Shown one piece after another: positions 12,501-33,800 of a DNA stretch of 64,000 bases. Both the position numbers and the translations under genes were made by a program. Where the stretch lies: positions 4,167,209 through 4,231,208 of the forward strand of contig CM034100.1 of the NCBI GenBank assembly GCA_019914945.1, in the 5' to 3' direction. The DNA is from Typha latifolia. Its lineage: Eukaryota; Streptophyta; Magnoliopsida; Poales; Typhaceae. Within the stretch, counting starts at the first letter, position 1; every line of letters begins with the position of its first letter. The notes under the pieces were generated by a model, which was not told the DNA's origin, made no database searches, and was given only the letters and a program-made list of their open reading frames with translations.

Positions 12501-14780
12501 AACTTTAACACTATGTAGACAATGGTTATGTAGTCCTATACTTAATTTATTTAAATAGAAGTCTTATGTTCTTCTATTTCTTAGATAGTACGAACAATCT
12601 TGGGTCTCTTGAAAAATTACTTTGTGTGACTATTATGTTTGCTTAATATTAAGCTTGTATTATTTTTGGTGAGATGATTAAAATATTTTGCTACACTTTT
12701 TAGCTATTAAACTAGTATAATTAAGTGCTACAAGTTGTAGCTAGTTGCTTTGGAATTATTTTGTTATAATTTTTTTATTTCATAATATATTGGTTATTTA
12801 TAAGGAATATGAATTTCTTAAATTAGACAGGACAAGCTAAAAGGTAAGGCTTCTTTCCTCTCACTTTTGTCTCTTGCCCGCTTCGACTAGGGCACCTTCT
12901 CACTTTCTCCTCATATAGCCACTCCAGCTAGCAGAGGGTTATTTTCTATATTCTAAGTCACTATCTTTCTCCCTTTCTATTCTCTCCATAATTCTCTAAT
13001 GTCATCATGACGGATGATGGTTGTAGAAGGTTGAAGCCCGGAGGGGGCATAGACCCTCCCCACTATGATCCTTAGCTCATATGAGACCTTTTGTGACCTC
13101 TCATATCCTTTGCAATTTATTCTTAAGGAAGAATGAAGGTCTTACTCCCTCCAACGAACTGTCGATGGCGGTCGTGATACTAATCAATGTATTATGTTAA
13201 TTTTTTTTTCTTCTATTCTTTCCCTTAGTTTCACCGTTATAAATTGGTGATATTTTTCTCTTATCTTGGAGATTTATATGACTGTGCCTTAGACTACTAG
13301 ATCGTGATAAAGTCACAGACTGACTCGATGATTTCTACATCTATGAATTTGTTTGGATTGTTATTTATCAATCTTTACTTGATGCCCTCAGAATGCATTC
13401 TTTTATTTATAATTTTGCTTGATGTAATCGGGTGTAGAGCTCATGTCTGTCGTTGCTCTATTTCTCATCTTATTTATGTATCAATCTCTTACTATAATTA
13501 TTTTATTGTCTATCGGCTTTTCCTTAAAAAGAGATAGGTTGAAGTGATTTTTAAGTGATGGGCCATAGTTTTATGGCAACAATTTTAGATATAGGCAACA
13601 TATAAAATATTAGCTAATTGAGGGAATTGCTTGATAATTAAAAAATTGTATAAGATATTTGAATCCAATTGAAGAGGAATTAGAAGGATCAATTATGTTT
13701 TCAAAACTTGATAATTTGCTGATACTTACTTGCGAAAGTTGGAGTTGACTTTTCTAGACCAATAACATGGCAACAAGTGGATTTATTGGTCAGATTTACA
13801 CAATTATTCTAATGTATAAGATAGTGGATAAGGATAACTCTCACATGCACTGCAACAGGTGGGATATCCTAAAATAATTGAGAACCAATAGTTAATTAGT
13901 TGCTGTAATTATCGGATCAGATTCAAATCCGTTTAGTAGATTAGTGGTCCATCGATATATATATATATATAATTGAATTACTGGATAGAAAGTTTATTCC
14001 AATCAAATTAGAACAAGATTAAATACTCTCCTAGAGTCCTAACATAAAGGTTCGGCAATTTGAGAACATATTAATACTCAAGGTTTACTAGAAAAAAAAT
14101 CTTCTTATTTAAAAACTCCCCAATCCTATTTTCAAATATAGTTGTAAAGGAAAAAACTTTGAAACCTAGGAATATACTAGATAATATGCAAAATAACCTT
14201 AATACTCTTGAATGAGTTTTTTTAATTTAATATAAAATAAATAGAGAATTATATTTTAAGATCAAATAAGGGGTCTTTTAAATATGCCTTATGGGGAGGT
14301 GGTTAATTGGTTTTTGCAAGTATAACTAAGAAACAGAATTAATGGACAAAAATGTCAAAACGACGAATCGTTTTACTATAACGATAAAATCTATGGGCTA
14401 ATTTGTAAAAATACCAAATGAGAAAAGATCTGTCCGCTGACCTGGCAATCCTACGACCACTCGGAAAAATCATTCATGGCCGTTCGAAATCATGATCGCT
14501 CACTACTCACCGTTCGATGTTTTGATTCTAAGTAGAAAACAACGAAACGTCAGAGATATTTTTGACATATTTCACCTCGAGTTAAGCTGTTCCGGCTGAT
14601 CAACACAACGCCTTCGCCGACCGAAGAAAGCCGCGGTCCCCATGACCGCGTAGAACCTTCTTTATACCACCTTCTATTTCACTTTCTCCTAATCACAGTA
14701 GGAGTAATTAAACCTAATACTACTATTATTCTTAATTAAGAAATTAAATAAACGTGCGCTCGTCCACCAACCGGCTAACT
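9526..14780. other. Intergenic between IQD and poly(A) polymerase
   Basis: 9526 to about 10100 is the probable IQD leader and promoter (purine-rich on the plus strand). The rest is AT-rich with TA tracts at about 11749-11769 and 13957-13971. A possible LINE tail at 12840-13545 is listed separately. No gene was found. Confidence 0.5.
12840..13545 (+). mobile_element. Possible LINE 3' fragment
   Basis: This stretch is less AT-rich than its flanks. It ends in CGGCTTTTCCTTAAAAAGAG, an ending similar to plant L1-type LINE 3' tails. The only sizeable open frame (13304-13537) has no recognisable reverse transcriptase motif. No target-site duplication was found, so the call is weak. Confidence 0.25.
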
Positions 14781-14886
14781 CTTAAGTCTTAACCCGTCCT
14801 TTCTCTCTCTTCCTTTCTCCTCTCTCCTCTTTCCTCTCTCTCTCCTTTTTCTGGCCGCCGTGGGTAAACCGCTCGCCGCTCGCAGA

Positions 14887-14897
14887 TTTAGGGTTTT
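14887..14897 (-). promoter_or_regulatory. Telo-box-like motif in poly(A) polymerase leader
   Basis: The plus strand reads TTTAGGGTTTT, that is AAACCCTAA on the other strand, inside the CT-rich leader about 500 bp before the start codon. Telo-boxes are common near transcription starts of plant housekeeping and translation genes. Its role here is inferred from position only. Confidence 0.35.
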
Positions 14898-15389
14898 TCC
14901 ATTCGCCAGATCTTGTCGGCGCCGAAGATTCTTCGGATCTTTTCTCTGATCTCCTCTAATTCCATGTCGGATTGAGTTTTTTAGGGCTCCGAAAGATTTC
15001 TTGGTCAAGTCGGTCGATTCTATTGGTTTGCGTTCGATTAGCGTCTTAGAGTTATAGATTTGGTTATCTAGGGTTCCGTTACGATGTCTTCTGGGTCTTT
15101 AGGGTTGGATTTGACGGTTTGAGATTAGATCGATCAGGGCTGGCTCTTAGGTCGGTGGAATTGAAAGAAAAAGAAAAGAGGACATTTTGTTCTTTTATCG
15201 CGTTGGATTTTTATTTGCTAGTTGGATTGGCCTAATTGGAAAATTAAGGGAATAGTTATTTGATTTTGTCGTTAATCTGAGTCGAAAAGATAGTTTCTTG
15301 AGTGCTTGGTAGGAATAGGGCAGGTATCTTATTAGGGTCTTGCGGAGTTTGCTTTAGCTTTTTGTAGGAATTTGTTTCGCGTGTGCGGG

Positions 15390-25387
<9,998 letters not shown>

Positions 25388-27837
25388 GATTTAGAAGCTT
25401 CAGCTGGAGCTGGAAGCTGCAAGGCGACGAGGATCACTAACTTTGAAGGAAGGGAAGGCTTCACCTGTCATTTCTGTGGGTAAGCTACTGGCCTTGATTT
25501 GTGTTTTTGCACATGGATTGTCACGGATGGAAACCGTTCGGGGCATCCAGAAAATGTGGCATGGGCTTCACCAAAAGTTAGACATGGGAAAATGACGCAC
25601 AATAATTGTTTTATGAAGTGGAATGGCCAGATGATTTGAGCAACCAAAGCTCCAGGAAAATTATATTTAGTGCTCCAGGACATGGCGGAGTACATTGTCC
25701 TTTCCTTTTGGTAGGGGTTATTAGGTTTTGGTTAGGATCAGTCTTTCTTGGCATTCAATATCTTCATCTCGTGGGTTCAGGTGCTGGAAGGGTGGATGTT
25801 CCCTCGTAGATAGATGTAGACTAGGCTAGCGGTGATGTTCCTTAACTTTCGTCTACCAAATACTTTGTATACTGCCTCCCCCTGTAATATAACAATCTAA
25901 GTTTGCCCTTACATTATCGCGTCGTTATTGTTTGTTATCTAGTTTTGAATTCATTTATTTGCTTGCGACCTCCTAAGTTGCCGTTATGATTAGGTTTATT
26001 GACAAATATGCCGACAACAGTCTGATTGGCTTTCTTACTCCATTTTACATTTTTCTCATTTGGTTTCTTAGAGCTGCTCTCTTTTGGGACGTTCAATATG
26101 TTCTTAGATGGTATTCTTCTTTGGATTGAATTTTCTGTAATTATTTTCCTGGGGTTATCAGTTGTGTCAACCTTGCGGATCTAGCGTTGGATTTTGAAAT
26201 GCTTTTGGATGATTAATAGTTGTGGTTCCTTAGGAGATGCACTAGATTATGAATATGGCCAAACGAATCTTAATTCACTCTGGTTCCGTACATTACACTT
26301 TAACCTTGATTACTTACTATGGTCAACGTCGAGTGGGATTGACCAATTAACAGATTATATATTTTGGATTTATATATTATTCTACCAATAAACACGAGGG
26401 TCATCCGATCAGTGTGATAACATAGGTAACTCTGCACACGCGCAAAAAGTAACATAGGTGTGCACTTCTTTCTAATTTTTTGATCAAAATAGAACTAATT
26501 TTTTTATTTTTTTATCAAGATAGACTATCCTCAAAACTTATTTTCCAAATAGAATATAATTCACTGTAGTCAAAATGAAAACGCTAATTTATTTCTGTAA
26601 TTGCTGAAAGATTAAGTTATAAAAATTTATATACATAAAACTTTTAACATTTTAGAATATGATAAAATCGCTAACTAATTAGTATTTTTATTAAGACTAC
26701 AGTAAATTAGATCCTATTTGATGAAAAATTTAAGAGATAATCTATTTCGGTAAAAATAAATTATCTTAATATCTCTCATCCTTTCTCTTCTCTCTGAAAA
26801 ACAGAAAATGATCCCTGAGCTTTAAGACGTGCGTTATACTTGTGAAAGCTGGACCCATGTTCCATCCATTTTCATAAGGATCACACATTGAGCGTATCTG
26901 AAAGAGCTACTTAGAAATGAACAATAGTTCAAAGCTAAGAGTAATTTTCCCTAAAATCAATTCTTTAAGATAATATTTGACTAAATAAAGAGGTTGGTCT
27001 AAGAGACCGACAAGTCCCATATTATACAATAATTAAGCAGCGTAATAAATTTCCTTCCCTATCTAACGGAATAAAATCAACGAGAAGAAAAAGAAAAGCG
27101 AAATTCTGATTCACAAGAGATCTAATAGCCCTGGTTCATTAAATAATTACAATTTATGATAAGAGGTGGAGTAGAACAACTTCCCTTTAAGTCGTCCTTA
27201 TCCACTGGGATTCTTTGCTGACAACATATGCTTGTCTCTACTTTCCAAGTAATTCAAATGTGATAGATTAGAATATATGAAGAAACATAACTTAAGATCA
27301 CTATTTTAGTTTGCAAAAACTGACAAAAATTGAGGAATAATTGAAGAGGGTGTGTAGCTAGAACTTACTTTGCAAATCCAAAATGAGGGTTAAATGATCG
27401 CCTGTAAGTGCTTCACATAGCAGAGCAATGGAGCTTGTCCTCGCATAATATATCTGAAACCAGACTGCAAATACTGCAAGTTGGACTTATAGAAACCCTG
27501 CATTCAGAACTCTTCTAGCTCAAGCACTTGGACTGCACAAAGTGTATACACTGCAGCTCAAGCTACAGCACTTCTAGACAGTACCATCTGTTCAGAAATG
27601 AAAGCAAAACGTATGAAGAAAAACTGTTTTTGAATAGACATAAATTTCACGAAAAGAAAGATCCTAGTTAGTATAGACATATAGAAGTAACTCAGACCAT
27701 TAGTATGAATCTTTTGATTATATTCTGGCATTTTCATGCCCATTCTGGCAGTTAATCTAATTTACTCGTACAGAGAAAGTAATTGAAGAAGAGGCAACTT
27801 ACTGTGGAGGTAGAACCAAATCAGCAAAGCAGATGAT
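25388..27837. other. Intergenic, convergent 3' ends
   Basis: The first 500 bp or so are the probable poly(A) polymerase 3' UTR. The poly(A) polymerase and Rit1 genes converge here. A stem-loop element at about 26505-26765 is listed separately. The rest is AT-rich; part of 27400-27837 may be the Rit1 3' UTR. Confidence 0.45.
26505..26765. mobile_element. MITE-like inverted repeat
   Basis: Left arm about 26505-26571 (ATCAAGATAGACTATC, then ATTCACTGTAGTC) and right arm about 26695-26765, which read in reverse shows matching blocks ending at ACTGTAGTC. The arms are AT-rich and imperfect, with a spacer of about 120 bp. No target duplication could be fixed, so the element family is open. Confidence 0.45.
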
Positions 27838-30800
27838 CTAAGAATCATGATCAATGTTTGCCACGCTAACTACATGTTCTTCTTCCCTTCTAAGAAAACC
27901 AAAAACCTGCTTCAGGTTTCCTCTAGATGGTCGTGCATTTATTGCAAACTTGCAAATGAATACCAGCCTCTTCCTCATCTCCCACTTTGTTATGTTATCG
28001 TGCATGAAGGACTTCCCACTATCAAAAGACCCTGAAGAAAAATATTATTTCCATAAATATTTTACAAAAAAGATTCCCCACAAAAATAGTCAGTATTTTC
28101 TCAACTGTCAAGAATGGTTCCAGGAATATTGTTAACCTAGTATCGATTTAAAAGGAAATAGAGACTAAATGCATGCATAAGCAAAAGAATGAAGAATGGC
28201 TTAAAAACAAATTGATATACAGTAAAGCGAGTCTGTTAGATGTGCTTATAGTAAGCACACAAACACACAAAAACAAAGAGCAACAGGTCCACCACTAAGC
28301 TGCAATTGCTATAATGTAACTTCCTAGGGAACTGGGATGTGTGCTTGCAAGTCAAGCCCTTACATACCCACCTATCGTGTATCTCATCTTCATGCACTGA
28401 ATCTTATATTAACATAAACCACTAAGTACGTCTAAGATTAGTATGAGAAAAAGAATGTAACACATGGGTACAATTCTTTTGGGCATGTGATCAAGTCAAT
28501 ATGTCATTTAATGTGTACCACAATGCATGTCGAAAAACTAGCAGCAATCTATCTCATAGAGGCAATTAATAAGTAGATTGGCTGGAGAAGGCAATTAATG
28601 GTGGAGAGTGTCATTGCAAAGCAATCACCCTCCTCTCTCCTCATTGTCATCGCCTTCTTATCGTCATGCCCTAGCGATGGAAACTGGAGAAGATGATGGC
28701 AAATGGATCAAAAAATAAACAAGGATCCGCAAAACAGATCTAACTTAAGTGGCGGATCACTCTTAAGGTACTACGATAAGGAGAGAGGAGAGCGATGACA
28801 AGAGCTTGATAAGGAGAGTGTCATAAGTGGTAGAGGCTCCGCGACATGGTAAGTACTCTCCCTTTCTCTCTCTTACATTGGGCTAGCAGTGGGACCTCTA
28901 TTCTTGTGGCACAGTCAGTGAAATTTGCGGCAAGTGTCTGCTTAAACCTGAAAACAAATGCAAATCTTGTGATTTTGATGGGGCAAACTCCTAATTAGTT
29001 GATATATAGTAGTTCATCCAACAAAATTCACTAGTAGAGGTGATCTTTGGGCACGTCGGGCTTTTCGGGCTGATCGAACTTAAATATTTATTCGTAGGCC
29101 AACCCATTAATCGCTCGGGCCAAATTTCGGCCATGCTAGAATATTAAAGCCCGTTACACCAACTAGCCCATAAGATATCGAGCCTAGCGTAACAGGTCAA
29201 ATTTTAAAATATTATATTTTATCGGGCCGAGCGTAATGGGCCTCTATAAAAATATTTTAGTTTTATTTCATAGGACAATACTTATATATTAATATCTAGT
29301 TTACTAAATATCTAATGTGGGATTAAAAAATAATAATATAAACATGCATAACGGGCTGAGCCACGCGAACACAAACCGAGCTCTGGTTGGGCTTAGCCCG
29401 ATTAAAATCAAGCGGGTGAGGACCAAGCTTGGGCAAGTCGAGCCCAATGATCACCTCTAATCACTACACAACCGCTACACAATATTGACATTACACCTTT
29501 CATTGATGTACTTCCTCCTTGAAAACCTGCACATTTCCCCAAATGTCCTAAATGAAACTTGAAAACTAAAATTCTTTAACCAAAACCTTCTAGACTTGCA
29601 ATATATTTTTGAGAATTTTGCCTTAAAAAACCGAGATATGTTCAGGTTGCACTTTCTCCCCATTTTATATTTCCATAGCAAATTCTTCATATTTCACTAG
29701 TTTCTGACAATGACACTTGTGAAAGAATGGAATGATTATATTATACCGATTTTCAAGGTGCTTCTATATAAACGTTGCATAGAATAAAAGCCGAAGTTTA
29801 GAAAGTACATGTCCTCTCGGTGCCATACCTCCATTTTGACGCCACAACTTTAATGAGCAGATTATTTGAGATTATGCTTCGTTTCAAAAGAGATACGCAC
29901 GAGATCACATCCGTTATTTTTTTCCTCTCTAGTATTGCAACTGTCCATCTCATTCTCAAAAGGATAATTTAAATTTTTACACAACTTTAATTAGTAGACT
30001 AATTCAAAGATAGCAACCAATCACATTGAGATACACATGCATCAGCTATTCATTCTTTGTACTAGTATTTGCAACCGTCCATCTCCTTCTTAAAAGTATA
30101 GTTTAAGTTTTGCCTCAGCACATGTGCCACCAGGAACTCTAATTGTTGCTTCCTTCCCTTTTCCACATGGTGCTAATCTTTACTATTGATCTATCTTCAT
30201 AAAATTTGTATTCTTGTAAATAGTTTTCGTCATCGCTAATTGTTCATCTCATTTGTAGTAAACCATAAACCTCTCTACTTATTTTGGTCTAGGTCAAATG
30301 ATAAACCCTTTTTGGACCCACAAGAGTGTTGCAATCAAGTCAATCCTTAGGCTTTATGTCAATATCCAATATTTATTGCACCCACGTAATTTGTTGTTGA
30401 CAAACGTAACTTGTTGGATACCAACGTAAATCGCTAGCGATACATAATTCCATAAATACCTACATAATAGGATATGGACTAGCGTAACCCGTTAATGGTC
30501 AACGTAATTCACCAGGGCCCTACTTTATTCGCTATTGACCAACGTAACCCCTTCACGTTGATGACCTACGTAAAACGCTTAGTACCAACGTAAGACTACT
30601 AGATACCTACGTAATGTCATAGATACACACATAATAAAATATAAATCAACGTAAGACCTCCAATATTCTTTGTTTTAATAGTTAATTTGTTTCTGTCATA
30701 CAGATAATTTGAAGAAGAGATGAATGTTGATGTTACTTCAAAGAGAACGAAGGTTGTTTCTCGTTGCCATGCTACCAATATTTTCTCCGTATATCTGCAC

Positions 30801-33800
30801 GTTCGAAAAATTTACAAGAGTAACAGCCACTACACAATTCCGGTTCATCTTTGATTTCCCTAGTGTTCCCTAGGATTAGGTGTTATTGACATACATTGTC
30901 AATTGTTGGAAAGGTGGAAAATATTGGTTGCCATACTATTAGATGGAAGTTGGAGGAAAATGTTGTCATAGTGGGTTTGCAAATGAACGGCGACGAAGTT
31001 CATTTTGGAATAAGGCCGAAGAGAGAATTGAAGAGAAAGGAACCAAGATGCTCTAGTGAACGTTGACACACGATCTCATCCATAATGTTACTGGATCATC
31101 CTGTTGCATCGTACCAAACACCGGTACTTATTTGCCATGGACATGCAAGAACAGTTGTGCATGATTTTCAACTCTTTGACACATCCGAAATATGCAACCT
31201 AAGCTAAAAAAAATAGGAGAGTATCCTGCATAATTCTTATAGCCTACATTTTTCAGTAACCTGCATAATTCTTTAGTAAGCTGCGTAATTCTTTAGTAGC
31301 CTTGGTAATTTTGAGTAACCAACGTAACTTTAGTGGCATGTGTCATATTTGCACTACCTGCGTAATTTTTAGTAACCTGCGTAATTATGTAGTAAACTGT
31401 GTAATTCTTTAGTAGGCTACATAATTATTTAGTAAGTTACGTAATTTGTTAGTAGTCTACATAATAATTGCACTACCTGTGTAAATCTTATGATACTTGT
31501 TTTATATACGCTCGGTGGAAGAAGAAAAATGCACGAGAAACAAAGAGAAGCACAGAAAAACTCGAGGAAGAAAAAAATTCTAAAGTGCATTAATTCTTCA
31601 TTCTATAATGTATATCAATTCTTTATCCTTTAATTTAAATCAATTATTTATTCTTTAATTAAATACATTTTTTAACATTAATTGTAAAATAAACTTTTAT
31701 AAATTAAATGTAAATATCTATAAGGTTGCATCCCCTCGCTTTGACTACCGATGAGTAACGATGAGGGAAATTTTAGGTAGCGAAATAACTTGCATAATTT
31801 GTCGGGATGTAGTGTAACACGTTAGTCGCCGAGCTCACAACCTTCTTTTTATTTTTGGATGGTTCCTCTCTAGATTCTTCTTTTTACGGACATAAGGACT
31901 ACGGGTTGGTCTTCTTCAATTGTCTTCTATTCGGAATGGGAATAGGGTTGTCCAAATAAGATGCAGAAGATGACGGAGGAGAATAAGGACTCCTCGACTT
32001 TTTGCCGCGGTTAAGTTAAGATCTTAACAACCGTATTTCGGTTGTTAAATTTGCTAAGGCCAAAGCGATTGTCCTCATGTTGTCCTCCACTTGTTATGCC
32101 TAGGGCTATCAAAATAATCAAGCATGCTCGAGCTTGACTTGATAGAACACTATAAGGCTTGAAATAATTATAATATATATACAATATAACTAACATTTCT
32201 ATACTATACTATAAATTTTTTATATTCTAAGATTTTTTAAGTGGATTAATATGTAATCTGATCTTATAGACTTTATAATTTTGATTCTATTACTTTATAA
32301 TTTTGAATTATGCGTTATTTTAAACTTGATTTAAGTCTAAATCAAGCTTAGTTTAATTCAAGTTTGATTAGGCTCAAAATTTGGCTTGAATTGATCAAAA
32401 CTTTGAATTACTTACTAATAAGCTCATTTAGGCTCGAGATCAAAATTAGCTTGAATTGAAATGATTTCAAGCTTGATCACAAATATAGGCTCAAAATTAA
32501 TTTCAATTCAAGAGCTTGATTACACCCCTAGTTGTGGCAACCCACGTAGTGAATTACGCTAATACTATCAATGTCCTATTAATACCTCGTTATTCTCAGA
32601 GGGCTGCTCATCTACTATGGCAACGACAGGAAAGGGCCTCACGACATCATAGGGCGCTACGATATCAAAGGGCCAATCTTTTATTGCAAGCAATGCTTGC
32701 TCCTCCATTGTGATCTCCAACACTTCAACAAAATCATTGGCCTTTAGGATTGCCATAAAATTATCCAATTTAAAACGGCATTTCTTCATGCCTACCGCTT
32801 CATTCATGGGATAACTAGAGAAACACTTGTTGGCGACTAGAGCCTAAAATACTCCATATTAAAAAATACGCAGACAATATAGATTAGTACAGGACTTGTA
32901 ATGACGCACGAGAGAACAACTAGAGATATAGATCTCTGACTTTTGCCGATTCTTTTTCACCTTAAGTTTCTCCGTCTTATTTATCATAGTAATTAAGGAG
33001 GACAAAGATACTTATGGTCAGCACCAGCCACCAGCTCAAGAATATCGGCTCAGTAAAGGGATATCTTCCAAATACTAAGACAATTCAAGTGAGCAAAAAT
33101 AGTTGCTCCTCTAGAATAGAATACTGGAAAAAATGTACAATATATACATCCTCACTAAATCAAGGATGTTTTCTTCAACATTGCTCTCTGAGAGCTTATG
33201 TAAAACAATCTCCAGTCTCTGGTGATTGATTAGAATAGAGTTATTAAAATGTCTTGCTAAGAAAGGAATCTCTCTTAACAAAATTCTTCGATAATATTTG
33301 GTGATTCTTTTATCTTCAACTCTCTTCGCCCTCATTGTAAAATGAACTTCTTCGCCGTCCATTGGCAAATTCACTATATCGACAATTCCCTCTGACTTTC
33401 ATCCAATAGTATAGCAATCACTAAAAAATGTCTCCACCTTTCCAATAATTGAGAATGTATATCAACAACACCTAGTCCTAGAGAACACTAAGAAAATAAA
33501 AAATAAATCGAAACGGTGTAGTGATTGCCACTGTCTTATGAACCTCCCTAACGTACTGGTATTGTCTTATGAACCTCCCAAACGTGCTAGTATACGGAGG
33601 AAATATTGGAGGTTTATCAACGAGAAACAACCTTAGTTCTCTTTAAAGTAACATCAACATTCATCTCTTATTCAAATTATATGTCCAACGGAAACAGATT
33701 TACTATTAAAACTAGGAATATTAAAAGTCTTATGCCAGTCCATTTACATGAGTATCTATGAAATTACATAGGCATCTAGCGGACTTATATTGGTACTAAG

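Noticed and set aside
27847..28135. Plus-strand frames of 62 and 93 codons
   Set aside because: They are antisense to the last Rit1 exon, which is supported by phase and conserved motif.
30370..31510. CRISPR-like array
   Set aside because: Units are degenerate and contiguous without unique spacers, in plant nuclear DNA; this is a minisatellite.
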